DNA of 64,000 nucleotides from Ignavibacteria bacterium (GTDB taxonomy: Bacteria > Bacteroidota > Ignavibacteria > Tepidaquicellales > OLB5). Shown here in pieces: positions 25,577 through 35,031 of this stretch. The first letter of the stretch is position 1. Every line of letters begins with the position of its first letter. The position numbers and the translations under genes were made by a program. The notes below the pieces were generated by a model. That model was not told the DNA's origin and did no database searches. It saw nothing but the letters and a program-made list of their open reading frames with translations. The stretch is taken from NCBI GenBank assembly GCA_020852705.1, contig JADZAP010000040.1, positions 124,001 to 188,000 on the forward strand, in the 5' to 3' direction.

Positions 25577-26170
25577 TTATAGGTATAATTTATTTTTTTT
25601 AATATACTCTTCAACTTTATCTGGAACCAGATATTTTATTGAGCGATTTTCCTGTACTCTGTATCTGATATCTGTAGCGGAAATTTCAACATTTGGTACG
25701 GGAACATATATTGACTGTCTGCCGTAATCATTTTCTACCTGCTGAATAAGATATCCCGGACGGTTAATTATTATCACTTCCGAAAGTAGAAAAAGTTTTC
25801 CCGGTTCTTTCCATTTTTCAAGATTTATTAATTGGTCCATTCCAAGAATTAAATAAAACTTAACCAGTTCAGAGGCATATACATTTCTTAGCTCTAGCAA
25901 TGTATCAACTGTATATGAGGGTTCTTCAGAACTTCGCTGCAGTTCAATTTCAGAAATTTCAAATGAACTGTTATTTTCCAAAGCAATATTCAGCATGTTC
26001 AGTCTGTGCAGTTTTTCTGTTATTAAACTTTTATCTTTTAATGGAGGTATTTTTGACGGAATAAATAAAACTGTATCAAGATGCATTTGATCTTTAACAT
26101 TTTCTGCTACAATCAAATGTCCGTTATGAACAGGGTCAAATGTACCTCCAAAAACTCCTATTCTTCTCAA
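25577..26170 (-). CDS. nadD: Nicotinate-nucleotide adenylyltransferase
   Basis: NadD adenylylates nicotinate mononucleotide in NAD synthesis. The nucleotidyltransferase signature FGGTFDPVHNGHL is at residues 8-20, and ISATDIR near the C-terminus is the family's second motif. The 197-residue length is standard. The start overlaps the stop of the glycosyltransferase gene upstream by 4 bp. Its place between a cell-surface glycosyltransferase and lysC is unusual and suggests operon growth rather than shared function. Confidence 0.93.
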   Translation of the reverse strand: MRRIGVFGGTFDPVHNGHLIVAENVKDQMHLDTVLFIPSKIPPLKDKSLITEKLHRLNMLNIALENNSSFEISEIELQRSSEEPSYTVDTLLELRNVYASELVKFYLILGMDQLINLEKWKEPGKLFLLSEVIIINRPGYLIQQVENDYGRQSIYVPVPNVEISATDIRYRVQENRSIKYLVPDKVEEYIKKNKLYL

Positions 26171-27294
26171 TTCTGCTCCATTACCTCTCTGTAAATATTG
26201 GCAATCTTTGGAATAATCTCTGATTCATCATATTGAGTTGATTCTATCATAGCATTCTGTGCAATTTCATTGCGAAGTTCACTGCTTTGATATAATGCAG
26301 ATACTTTTTTGAACAGGTCATCCATATCAAGCGGATCAATAACAAGTGCACTGTATTCAGGTTTAATTACCTCCATTAAATTTGGCAATGCGCTGCAAAC
26401 TATAGGCAGTCTTGCTGCCATTGCTTCTAAAAGCACATAAGGCATACCTTCCCAAAGTGTCGGAAATACAAAAATATCAAAGATAGAATAAAAATCTTTT
26501 AAATTGCTTTGCTCGCCGGCAAAAAACACATAATCTTCAATGTTAGACTCTCTTGCAAGGTCCTGCATTTGTTTAAGATATTTACCGGAACCAACAAAAA
26601 CAAAACGAATATCAGGATATTTCTTAATCAGAAAATATGCTGCCTGCAGGATTAACTTTTGATTTTTTTGTTCGTCAAATCTTGATATATTGCCAATAAT
26701 AAAATTTTCTTTTTTAAAACCCAAATTGTTAAGAAGTTCAAAATTCTTTTTTAAGTTTGCAAACTCACCTGTGTTAATTCCGTTAGGAATTATTTCTGTA
26801 TTTAATTTTCCGGCAATTTTATTTTTTACAGCAGTCATATAGTCGTTTACAGTTTCGCAGATAGTTTTATTTGTAAACTGCACAAGATACTGTTCTATAG
26901 TTTTAGAAATACTTTTGCGGAACAATTTGCCGCTGTTTATATAATGTATGCCATGAATAGAGTGAACGCATTTTAATTCAGGATTATGTTTTTTCAAAAT
27001 TCTGCCGTAAAATCCTGCAACCCCGCCATGTGAATGAATAATATCAAACTTTTCTTTGTTGTAAATTTCCTGTAAAGTTTTAAGATATTTGGTTCTTAGT
27101 ACTTTGGGAAGATTAACAGGAAAAAAATCAATTGAGAGTTTTTGAACTTCTTGCTCAAATTTACCACCGCCGCAGGAAGCAATTTGAATATTAAATTCAT
27201 TTACCGGCAGATTTTTGGAAATAGAAAGAATATTCGTCTGTCCGCCGCCTAAGAATCCGCCATCAATTAGCTGTAAAACCTTAATTTTTGCCAA
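26167..27294 (-). CDS. GT4-type glycosyltransferase
   Basis: This 375-residue GT-B enzyme has the N-terminal Gly-rich LIDGGFLGGGQTNIL loop and the C-terminal donor site EGMPYVLLEAMA (the E-x7-E motif of GT4). It also has RFDEQKNQKLILQAA and FVGSGKYLKQM. It would transfer a sugar from a nucleotide donor to a lipid-linked or surface glycan on the cytoplasmic face. It is the last of six glycosyltransferases on this strand, separated from them by a 73-bp gap, and overlaps nadD by 4 bp. Confidence 0.88.
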   Translation of the reverse strand: MAKIKVLQLIDGGFLGGGQTNILSISKNLPVNEFNIQIASCGGGKFEQEVQKLSIDFFPVNLPKVLRTKYLKTLQEIYNKEKFDIIHSHGGVAGFYGRILKKHNPELKCVHSIHGIHYINSGKLFRKSISKTIEQYLVQFTNKTICETVNDYMTAVKNKIAGKLNTEIIPNGINTGEFANLKKNFELLNNLGFKKENFIIGNISRFDEQKNQKLILQAAYFLIKKYPDIRFVFVGSGKYLKQMQDLARESNIEDYVFFAGEQSNLKDFYSIFDIFVFPTLWEGMPYVLLEAMAARLPIVCSALPNLMEVIKPEYSALVIDPLDMDDLFKKVSALYQSSELRNEIAQNAMIESTQYDESEIIPKIANIYREVMEQN

Positions 27295-27367
27295 AATTTC
27301 TTTAGAGATTTTACAAAAATAAGCATTAAATTGTTATGTAGTAAGTGATAATATAAGTTGAATATAA

Positions 27368-28390
27368 TTATTTTTTCTTAAGGAAATATTCAATTGGTTT
27401 AATTCCCGTAAGTCTTGAATAAAAGTACGAGATATTGTTTATCAATTTTTCAATCGTATTGTTGCCATTAAATACTTTAGAAGAAAGAAATTTAATGATT
27501 TCTTTTTCATCAGCTGTTTTAAACTGCATTAACGATTTACGTTTTTTTAAAATACCCGGAATATTAACATAAAACCAAAGATATGCTTTTATTGTACCTA
27601 TTAACGAATATTTTTTACTGTAAACAGATACTATTGTTTTTGTTATGTGGTTAAAGGTAATGTATGGAAGCATTCTTATTATGAACCAGGGAGAGAAAAA
27701 AAGGTAAAGATTTAAAAATCTGTTTCGTTCACGGCAAAAAGTTTTAAAACTGTTGTTTGATTCAGTGCCGCCTCCTTTATGATAAACAACGGAATCTTTT
27801 ACAAACCGAATATTCATATTCATGAAACGGGCTTTTAAGCCCAAATAAACATCTTCACCATAAAAAAAGTAATCAGTATCAAACGGTATGCCAATTTCAC
27901 TTTTCCTGAAAATACATGATGCACCGTTTGGATAAAATACATCTTCAAAATCCGGAAAAATATTCATAATATTATACATCATATAACTTAGTGAACCGTT
28001 TGTTTGATAAAAAATTTCTGAAATCCCCTCGGTTATTACAAAACTTGATGCAACTGTATTTTTTGATGCAGCAGCATTCACTAATTTATCAAGCCAATCA
28101 GCATTAACGGTAGTATCATTATTAAGAAGTACAATTATTTCATTTGATGTATGTTTTAATGCTTCATTGTTACCGCCTGCAAAACCAAGGTTTTGCTTTG
28201 ATGAAATTATTTTTAACCTGCTATCATTAAATTTATCCTTCAGAAACTCAATACTGCCATCAGATGATGCATTATCAAAAAGAATTAATTCAAATTCAGT
28301 ATATGTTTGCATAAATACTGAATTTAAGCACTCTTCAAGGTACTGTTTTCCGTTGTAATTAAGAATTATAATTGAAACTTTATCGTTCAA
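27368..28390 (-). CDS. GT2 family glycosyltransferase
   Basis: This GT-A fold enzyme has the N-terminal KVSIIILNYNGKQYLEECLNSV, the nucleotide-binding FDNASSDGSIEFL, and a DxD-like LLNNDTTV at about residue 92. It resembles the rhamnosyltransferase-like (WbbL/RfbN) group. A basic hydrophobic patch (FFSPWFIIRMLPYITFNH) near residue 240 suggests membrane association. It is closely packed with the GT2 genes upstream (11-bp gap). The sugar and acceptor are unknown. Confidence 0.88.
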   Translation of the reverse strand: MNDKVSIIILNYNGKQYLEECLNSVFMQTYTEFELILFDNASSDGSIEFLKDKFNDSRLKIISSKQNLGFAGGNNEALKHTSNEIIVLLNNDTTVNADWLDKLVNAAASKNTVASSFVITEGISEIFYQTNGSLSYMMYNIMNIFPDFEDVFYPNGASCIFRKSEIGIPFDTDYFFYGEDVYLGLKARFMNMNIRFVKDSVVYHKGGGTESNNSFKTFCRERNRFLNLYLFFSPWFIIRMLPYITFNHITKTIVSVYSKKYSLIGTIKAYLWFYVNIPGILKKRKSLMQFKTADEKEIIKFLSSKVFNGNNTIEKLINNISYFYSRLTGIKPIEYFLKKK

Positions 28391-28401
28391 TACTAAACTT
28401 T

Positions 28402-29358
28402 TTATTTAAATTGACTTTTTATGTATGATGCTGATACTTTTCTGTTTCGCTGTATTCTGAATCGTTCAGGAAGTTTTGAAACCATTATAAGAATACCTCT
28501 AAAATATCCTTTTACAGCCCTGAGAAATATTTTAAAGGAGTGATAGCGCATAAATGAATAATATCTTTTAATTCTTGCAATAAAAAATAACGGTTGATAA
28601 AGTAAATATACAGAAAGCGGATAATTTTTAATCCGCATTAGTAAAAGGTTTCTTTCACACATTTCAGTTTGGAAGCCATGAGTAGCAACGGAACTTGTAC
28701 CTCCCCGTTTGTGGAAGCAAACTGCCAAAGGCTCGTAAAGACACTTTAATCCCGCAAGCTGTGCACGGAAACTCAGATCAATATCTTCGTAATATGCAAA
28801 AAATGATTCATCAAAAAATCCAATTTTTTCAAATACGTGCCGTTTATAAACGGCTGCGCCTGCGCAAGCGCCAAAAATGTATTCCTGTTTATCATACTGT
28901 CCCTTATCTTCTTCACCATGCCCGCGTGCAAGGGGTGAGCCGCCATGAGCTTTAATAAAATCACCGCAATCATCAATTATATTCCTGTTGTAATAATTCA
29001 GCATTTTTGCAGCAAGCATTGAGGCATCTTTGTTTTTTTCTAAAGCCGAAATTGCAGTTTCTATGAAATTTTCTGCAAGTTCAATATCATTGTTTAGAAG
29101 TAAAATATATTCTGAATTGGTATTTTTAAGTGAATACTTTATACCTTCATTAACTGCTTTTGCAAAGCCAGAGTTATATCCAATTTCTATAATTGCTGAG
29201 TTGCTGAATTGTTCTTTTGTGTATTCAATTGATTTATCATCAGAACCGTTATCACACAAAATAACAGTATAATCCTGCAGGCTTTGCTTTTTTAATGAAA
29301 CATAACAGGTAACTAAATGCTCATATCCGTTAAAATTTGGAATTACTATATTTATCAA
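28402..29358 (-). CDS. GT2 family glycosyltransferase
   Basis: This 318-residue enzyme starts MINIVIPNFNGYEHLVTCY and has LCDNGSDDKSIEYT and the metal-binding LLNNDIELAENF. ESFFAYYEDIDLSFRAQLAGLKC, typical of the rhamnosyltransferase-like GT2 group, is at about residue 185. It ends in a basic membrane-associated region. It begins immediately after the preceding gene with no gap, so it is certainly in the same transcript. The product is part of a surface glycan pathway. Confidence 0.88.
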   Translation of the reverse strand: MINIVIPNFNGYEHLVTCYVSLKKQSLQDYTVILCDNGSDDKSIEYTKEQFSNSAIIEIGYNSGFAKAVNEGIKYSLKNTNSEYILLLNNDIELAENFIETAISALEKNKDASMLAAKMLNYYNRNIIDDCGDFIKAHGGSPLARGHGEEDKGQYDKQEYIFGACAGAAVYKRHVFEKIGFFDESFFAYYEDIDLSFRAQLAGLKCLYEPLAVCFHKRGGTSSVATHGFQTEMCERNLLLMRIKNYPLSVYLLYQPLFFIARIKRYYSFMRYHSFKIFLRAVKGYFRGILIMVSKLPERFRIQRNRKVSASYIKSQFK

Positions 29359-30276
29359 TTAAATTACTTTCAATAAATATTTATGTTTATTGTATCTGTA
29401 ATTATCTTTTTTACCTAACAAAATTTTTACCTTTTCTATTAATAAAATAAGCAATGAGTTATTTATTACAATAAATTTCAAAAAAATATATTTTGAATAT
29501 CCATAATGTTTTCTGAAAAAATAAAGCATGCTTCCAATATATCTTCCGTGAAGATTCCAATTATCCGGTGATTTAAAGCTAGAGCCGCCAAGGTGAGTAA
29601 CCTTTACCGATGTATCAACTATAAGTTCATATTTTTTAGCTGTTCTATAGCTTAGATCTACATCTTCAAAGAAAAGTTTATAATTTTCATCCATAAGTCC
29701 TGTTTCTTTTAGAATTTTTTTTGTTGTCATGTAAAAAGCACATGGAATCTGTTCAATCATAAATTTCTCACCAGTTGAAATATCAATATCCTGATTCTCC
29801 AGAAATTTATTCATTCTTTTGGCAGATTTATTGAAAAATTTTGCCAATATTGAATTATAATATATAAATTGTCTAATTGAGGGATACCGCTGAAAATAAT
29901 TTCTTTGAAAATTACCATCAGTACCAATTAATGCAGGGCAAATTGCACCTGTATTTTCATCTAACCCCAAGATAAGTTTCTGCAATACCGGCTCAGTAAA
30001 AATTATATCAGGATTCATAATTAATATAAATTCACCTTTTGCTTTATTTATTCCAAGATTATTTGCTGCTGAAAAGCTGATTATTTTTTCTGTAAAAATA
30101 TATCGTATGTTTACATCTTTTGTAATTTTTTTTATAATTTCCCGAGAATCATCAGTAGAACAGTTATCAATTATTATAACCTCATATACTGTATCTGACT
30201 CATATTTTTTTAATGAATCAATACATTTTAATAGAATACTTCCGGTATTATGATTTACTATTATTATAGAGATCAT
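29359..30276 (-). CDS. GT2 family glycosyltransferase
   Basis: This 305-residue enzyme begins MISIIIVNHNTGSILLKCIDSL and has IIDNCSTDDSREII, the metal site LIMNPDIIF and the acceptor-side ENYKLFFEDVDLSYRTAKKY. The DxD position reads NPD, as in many GT2 members. It is one base away from the GT4 gene upstream and abuts the GT2 gene downstream. The repeated architecture of the neighbouring GT2 enzymes suggests successive addition of related sugars. Confidence 0.88.
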   Translation of the reverse strand: MISIIIVNHNTGSILLKCIDSLKKYESDTVYEVIIIDNCSTDDSREIIKKITKDVNIRYIFTEKIISFSAANNLGINKAKGEFILIMNPDIIFTEPVLQKLILGLDENTGAICPALIGTDGNFQRNYFQRYPSIRQFIYYNSILAKFFNKSAKRMNKFLENQDIDISTGEKFMIEQIPCAFYMTTKKILKETGLMDENYKLFFEDVDLSYRTAKKYELIVDTSVKVTHLGGSSFKSPDNWNLHGRYIGSMLYFFRKHYGYSKYIFLKFIVINNSLLILLIEKVKILLGKKDNYRYNKHKYLLKVI

Positions 30277-30277
30277 T

Positions 30278-31357
30278 TTATTTACTGATAAATTCCGCGA
30301 ATTTATTCACACTTTTATCCCAATCCATAAATTTCCTTATATGCTTAAATGCTGCTTCGGAGATTTTGGGAATTAGCTCTTTGTTTTCCAATAATAATTT
30401 CACACCTTTATACAATCCGTCCGGGTCATTAGGATCAGCATGAATTCCCGTTTTCATGTGCTCAGAATACTCCGGTATTGCAGCTACTTTATTAGCAACA
30501 ATACAGCATTTGCATGCCATTGCTTCTGATGGTGGAGAACCGAATCCTTCATATTTACTTGAAAATAAAAAAATATCTGAAGTTGAATAAATATTTGTCA
30601 GGGTTTTATCATCCGGGTTCGTGGTGAATTCAACATATTCCGGCATTTTATGATATTGTTGTATTCCAAATGACTTAAATCTCAATTCAGGGTATTCACT
30701 TTTCAGCTTTTCAACTGTGTAAATTGCCTGTTCAATATTCTTATTCGGCAAAGAGTGGTCTTGGAATGTAATTACCGGTGGATCATTATATGTTTTGTTA
30801 TCGGCATTAAACCTTTCCCTATCCAGACCTATATATATTAGCTCTGATTCTGAGTCGAATTTGCTCTTCAATAAATTCTGCATATACTTGGAACAGACTA
30901 TCCGTTTTAATGGTAGTGTATATGACCTGTCAACCATTTTAATGTTTGAGTTCCACGCTTCATAATCCTGAATTAGATAATATTTCCTTCCTTTTAAACT
31001 GCTGAAATGATAAACAGGAAATGCAGTTGGCCATGAAGTAGCGATTAGTACATCAGCATTCCTTACAAACATATTTAGCATCATAGGTACAAAATTTATT
31101 TTGAAGCAGTAAGGATACATATTTTCAGGGATAATAGCTCTGCCAAGTTTGAGCCATTTTAGAAATGATTTTACCTGATATTTTAAATAATACCATTTTA
31201 TATTGTTTTTATGCATATTCAGAGGTACAATAGATGAATACATTTCAACATCATGTCCATGTTTTTTTAACCTGTTTGCATATTGAAAAATAATATTCAT
31301 ACCTCCAGTTCTTGAAATTTCAGGTACAATAAAATTAATCTTCAAGTTATTTTTCAT
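30278..31357 (-). CDS. GT4-type glycosyltransferase
   Basis: This 359-residue GT-B enzyme has INFIVPEISRTGGMNIIFQYANRLKKHGHDV at its N-terminus and EGFGSPPSEAMACKCCIVA as the E-x7-E donor-binding motif. The arrangement resembles the rhamnose- and mannose-transferring GT4 members of polysaccharide clusters. Its start overlaps the flippase stop by 4 bp. It is cytoplasmic or peripherally membrane-bound. No sugar-nucleotide synthesis gene is present in the window to hint at the donor. Confidence 0.87.
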   Translation of the reverse strand: MKNNLKINFIVPEISRTGGMNIIFQYANRLKKHGHDVEMYSSIVPLNMHKNNIKWYYLKYQVKSFLKWLKLGRAIIPENMYPYCFKINFVPMMLNMFVRNADVLIATSWPTAFPVYHFSSLKGRKYYLIQDYEAWNSNIKMVDRSYTLPLKRIVCSKYMQNLLKSKFDSESELIYIGLDRERFNADNKTYNDPPVITFQDHSLPNKNIEQAIYTVEKLKSEYPELRFKSFGIQQYHKMPEYVEFTTNPDDKTLTNIYSTSDIFLFSSKYEGFGSPPSEAMACKCCIVANKVAAIPEYSEHMKTGIHADPNDPDGLYKGVKLLLENKELIPKISEAAFKHIRKFMDWDKSVNKFAEFISK

Positions 31358-32904
31358 TTCTTTAAAGGATTTATTAACTGTACCATTTTAATAACATTCT
31401 CTCTATCGCGAGAATTTAAATATTTGGTTTTCCATAATAAGCTGATATATAAAACAAATGTTAGCGTAGCACTTAATATTAACACTGTAATCCCATTTGT
31501 CCTGTTTACCTGAATTAAAAAATACTGCCTTATCCAGAAGTTTATTAAATATAATAAAACTATTATAATCAACGCTATTAACACAGGCTGAATATAGCTT
31601 TTTATTATGAATTTAAGATGTTTTTCTTTGAAATATGTTACTGATGTTGTAAAAATAAATGAGGAAGCAATTAATGTAGCCGCAGTTGTTCCTATAGCAG
31701 CCCCAATAATTCCGTAATATTTGATCATAAAATAGCTCACAATTATATTTACTGAAAGACTGATAATACCTTCGTACATCAGATATTTAGGAACTCCAAG
31801 GTTAGGTATTATAGAGTTTCCAGGTGCTGAGATTAGCAGATTAATAAGCTGTCCTGCAGCAAGTATTCTTAAAAGATAAACAGATATTTCGTATCCCGGT
31901 CCCATCCATGTTGTAATTATTTCTTCACCGAATACAAAAATGTAAATAAATATTGGTGCAGAAAATACTGTAAGGTATTTGGTCGCTTCAAAGAACAGCT
32001 CATTTAGCTTAGGTGTATTTTCTTTTGCATTAAGTTCAGCTGCAACAGGGGCTATCTGCTGAAATAATTGCAGAGGAAAGAACTTTCCAAGCCGAGTTAC
32101 CCGGCTTGATATATTGAAAAATGTAACATTATTTAAGCTTGAAAAATATCCCAGCAGAAACTCATCATATTTTTCTGAAAGAAATGAAGATATCCTGGAT
32201 ACCTGCATTTGTAGTCCAAATGAGCCCATTGCTTTGAAAGCAGCCCTGCTGATTTTATCGGGTGAGATCCTCAATTCCGGAACTTCTTTTAAAGCAAGAA
32301 GAATATTTACAATGATGCTTAATACTACTGCAATTAACTGAATATAAAGTATCTCTTTTAAACCGTAACCGTTTACAAGAATTATATAAGTGAAAGTCAG
32401 ATTCAAAAAATTTATTATTAAACCCAACAAGCTGTTTAAATACATTTTCTGAATGCTGATAAGTACTGAAACAAAAATATTGCTTGAAGTGGCTATAAAA
32501 AAAACTACTAAACTAATATTTAAGGCAAATTTTGCCAATTCATACAGGTTTGCAGGAATATTTATTAATTTTAGTATATAATCAGAAAAAAAATATACTG
32601 CAATACATATAAATGCTGAAAAAATTATATAGAAAAATAGTCCTGTATTTACAGTTCTATTAAGCTCATCATAATTTTTTTTATTATAATACTCTGATAT
32701 GAATTTTATAAATGAAGATGAAAAGCTGAAATCAAGAAGACTGAATGTCCCTATGAAACCAAGTACAATTGTGTATATACCGAACTCGGTTGTGCCTATA
32801 TATTTTATAATTAACGGTGTTAATATGAAAGGAGAAATGAAACCAAATGCTTGGGCTATAAAATGATAAAACGTATTTTTAATTACCTTATCTCTAATAG
32901 ACAT
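31354..32904 (-). CDS. Wzx-type oligosaccharide flippase
   Basis: This 516-residue protein has about 14 membrane segments, beginning with IKNTFYHFIAQAFGFISPFILTPLIIKYIG, typical of the MOP/polysaccharide transport family. It would flip an undecaprenyl-linked oligosaccharide across the inner membrane. The linked genes are all glycosyltransferases, supporting a surface-glycan role. A Wzy polymerase, chain-length regulator and ligase are absent from the window. It overlaps the next GT4 gene by 4 bp and follows a GT2 gene by 16 bp. Confidence 0.88.
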   Translation of the reverse strand: MSIRDKVIKNTFYHFIAQAFGFISPFILTPLIIKYIGTTEFGIYTIVLGFIGTFSLLDFSFSSSFIKFISEYYNKKNYDELNRTVNTGLFFYIIFSAFICIAVYFFSDYILKLINIPANLYELAKFALNISLVVFFIATSSNIFVSVLISIQKMYLNSLLGLIINFLNLTFTYIILVNGYGLKEILYIQLIAVVLSIIVNILLALKEVPELRISPDKISRAAFKAMGSFGLQMQVSRISSFLSEKYDEFLLGYFSSLNNVTFFNISSRVTRLGKFFPLQLFQQIAPVAAELNAKENTPKLNELFFEATKYLTVFSAPIFIYIFVFGEEIITTWMGPGYEISVYLLRILAAGQLINLLISAPGNSIIPNLGVPKYLMYEGIISLSVNIIVSYFMIKYYGIIGAAIGTTAATLIASSFIFTTSVTYFKEKHLKFIIKSYIQPVLIALIIIVLLYLINFWIRQYFLIQVNRTNGITVLILSATLTFVLYISLLWKTKYLNSRDRENVIKMVQLINPLKK

Positions 32905-32920
32905 CAGAAGATTTTACAAT

Positions 32921-33742
32921 TTATGATTTTATTGTTGAAACAACCAGCAGTCTGAATGCTAAAATAGGGTATAAAAATACAGCCTTAAAGCCAAAATGTT
33001 TTCTGTAATACCTGTAAATATCGCCATACATTATCTTTCTTAAAGCAAAATCTGCATTTTTAGTTGAGTGTGAACCGTAATGGATAATTGATACATAATC
33101 CAGAAAAATAATTTTACTGCCTGATGCATTAATTCTTCCTGCAAGCTCAACATCATTATATAAAATCCGGTAATCTTCATCAAATAATCCAATTTTTTCT
33201 AATAAACTGCGTCTTAACATTAAAAATGTTGCAGCTGCCTGCTCTGCTTCTGTTACTTTGTCATATTTAAACTCCGACATATCGTACTCTTTGTTAAATT
33301 TATCCAATGAAAGATATGTAAAAAATGCATTGCTTAGCTTGGGGAATTTTTTAAGACTGTTTTGTACTGTTCCGTCAGGATTAAGTAATTTGCAGGCAGC
33401 AGCACCTGCATCAGGGTTTTTATCAAGATATTTTATGCATTCTGGCAAGGTATCATTTAGCATAACAGTATCACTTCCCAATAGTAAAATATATTTACCT
33501 GTTGAAACAGCAAAACCCTGATTACATGCTTTTGCATATCCAAGATTTTCGGGATTTTCAATCAGTTTTATTTTTCCCTCAAGTGAAAAAAGATACTCTT
33601 TGCTGCCATCATTTGACGCATTATCAATTACAATTATTTCATATTCCGAATTTTTGAATCCGGAATTTTGTAAAACAGATTCAATGCATCCTTTAATTAA
33701 TTCTTTTGTATTCCAGTTAGCTATTATTACAGAAAGTACCAA
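32921..33742 (-). CDS. GT2 family glycosyltransferase
   Basis: This 273-residue protein begins with LSVIIANWNTKELIKGCIESVL and contains VIDNASNDGSKEYL, the metal-binding LLGSDTVML and DEDYRILYNDVELAGRINASG. It is shorter than its three GT2 relatives downstream. The start is TTG at 33742, as no ATG is available before the conserved first strand. It is the first gene of the polysaccharide block, 88 bp from the stop of the PrsW-like gene, with a terminator hairpin in between. Confidence 0.87.
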   Translation of the reverse strand: MVLSVIIANWNTKELIKGCIESVLQNSGFKNSEYEIIVIDNASNDGSKEYLFSLEGKIKLIENPENLGYAKACNQGFAVSTGKYILLLGSDTVMLNDTLPECIKYLDKNPDAGAAACKLLNPDGTVQNSLKKFPKLSNAFFTYLSLDKFNKEYDMSEFKYDKVTEAEQAAATFLMLRRSLLEKIGLFDEDYRILYNDVELAGRINASGSKIIFLDYVSIIHYGSHSTKNADFALRKIMYGDIYRYYRKHFGFKAVFLYPILAFRLLVVSTIKS

Positions 33743-33773
33743 TATTTATTTGAACTTGTTATTTATTTTTAAA

Positions 33774-33806
33774 TAAAAAGCCAATCCCAAAAGTGGGGAC
33801 CGGCTT
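33774..33806 (-). terminator. Terminator after the PrsW-like gene
   Basis: On the minus strand a stem, AAGCCgGTCCC paired with GGGAtTGGCTT, is followed by TTTTTATTT. It separates the PrsW-like gene from the glycosyltransferase block. Confidence 0.75.
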
Positions 33807-33830
33807 AAATGATCAACAATTTATTATTAT

Positions 33831-34832
33831 TTATACCCTTTGCTGCTGATTTGAAAACAGCATTGAATATATTTTGCTGCGAAGCGATTCAATTTCTTTA
33901 ACGTAATTTCCTGATGCGGATGCATTCATATTTTTTATTTGGTTTTTTCGCAAAGCAAGCTTTACTGCCGTTTTTATATAATTTTTCTGATTAATACCCT
34001 GTGCAAGCCAACCTTTTTTATTGCGTTTGCCTGTAAACGGCAGGTATAAAAGATGTTCTTTTGGAATATATCCCGTTGTATTTGCTTCATCGGTAAGCTC
34101 TCTTAAAATTATCTTTCCTTCCTGATGAACTGCAAACTGAAACACAGTAAATATTATTATTACAGAAAGAAACATGAAAACAAAACCAATAATTGCAGTA
34201 GTATTAAAACTAACTGTCAGGTTCCACATAAAATGCATAAACATTGCAATTGCAAGTCCAAGCGGAATGATAAATATCTTAGCTGCAAAACTTTTAAATT
34301 TAGCATACCCAATTGCTGCACCAAATACTGCCTGTGTGCAGCAGTGTAATACTGCTGAAAATAATGTTCTTATGATAATTAAAGTGAATAATCCAGCATA
34401 ATCCTGAGGGAAGCTCATAAAGTAAAGGAAGTTTTCTGTCATACCAAAACCCAGTCCGATTGCTCCTCCGTAAACAGCACCGTCAACGGGACCATCAAAA
34501 TGTCTGCTGAAAGACATCATAATCAGGAATATTCCTTTTGTACATTCTTCTATAAACGGGGCAACTACAACAGCTCCGGCAAGATTATTGAATGTACCTG
34601 CATCTGATTCATTGGCAAACTGATAAATAAATTCAGTTACGCCAAGCCCCATAATCATACTGCCGATAATTCCAAAGATAATTGCACCGGTTGCGCCCCA
34701 GAAAAAATTCAGGCTAACCAGCCAGAACGGTTCACGCTCATACCTGTCCATCCACCAGATGATGATAAGATATATTATCATTGGAACTACAGAAAAAAAG
34801 CCGGCTAAAAATAAATGAATTATCGGATTCAT
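33831..34832 (-). CDS. PrsW-family intramembrane metalloprotease
   Basis: The 333-residue protein has about eight membrane segments and the PrsW/CAAX-protease-like motifs PFIEECTKG (the Glu-Glu pair), GFGMTENFLYF, a His in AVLHCCTQAV and a further His in MFMHFMWN. In Bacillus, PrsW starts proteolysis of an anti-sigma factor; whether that applies here is unknown and no sigma/anti-sigma pair is nearby. A soluble basic C-terminal tail of about 85 residues follows. TATATTTG (minus strand, 34877-34884) is a possible -7 element. Confidence 0.85.
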   Translation of the reverse strand: MNPIIHLFLAGFFSVVPMIIYLIIIWWMDRYEREPFWLVSLNFFWGATGAIIFGIIGSMIMGLGVTEFIYQFANESDAGTFNNLAGAVVVAPFIEECTKGIFLIMMSFSRHFDGPVDGAVYGGAIGLGFGMTENFLYFMSFPQDYAGLFTLIIIRTLFSAVLHCCTQAVFGAAIGYAKFKSFAAKIFIIPLGLAIAMFMHFMWNLTVSFNTTAIIGFVFMFLSVIIIFTVFQFAVHQEGKIILRELTDEANTTGYIPKEHLLYLPFTGKRNKKGWLAQGINQKNYIKTAVKLALRKNQIKNMNASASGNYVKEIESLRSKIYSMLFSNQQQRV

Positions 34833-34884
34833 ATATTAATAATTAATTAAAAAACATTTATTAAAAATAAAACAATCAAATATA

Positions 34885-35030
34885 AATAATTTGGATTAAA
34901 CATTAAATATTAAACTAATGCCATTTTTAAACTATACCTTTACAAGTCAGCTTCCGAACCACTTCTGAGTTATATTAAATATTCCTGATTTATGAAAAAT
35001 CTTTATTGATACTTTTTGCAGGATCTTCAT
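34885..35030. other. Non-coding AT-rich spacer
   Basis: No gene or strong hairpin was found here. It separates the PrsW-like gene from the tandem repeat array. Confidence 0.5.
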
Positions 35031-35031
35031 C

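Noticed and set aside
24127-25614. Start of aspartate kinase at TTG 25614
   Set aside because: It would overlap nadD by 38 bp and add a leader not expected before the conserved VMKFGGTSV strand; ATG 25566 gives a usual N-terminus.
28695-28976. Overlapping frames of 86 and 67 codons in the GT2 gene
   Set aside because: They lie in other frames of a clear glycosyltransferase and have no independent start signals.
33831-34832. Assigning PrsW to a sigma/anti-sigma cascade here
   Set aside because: No sigma or anti-sigma factor gene is nearby; only the protease family can be supported.
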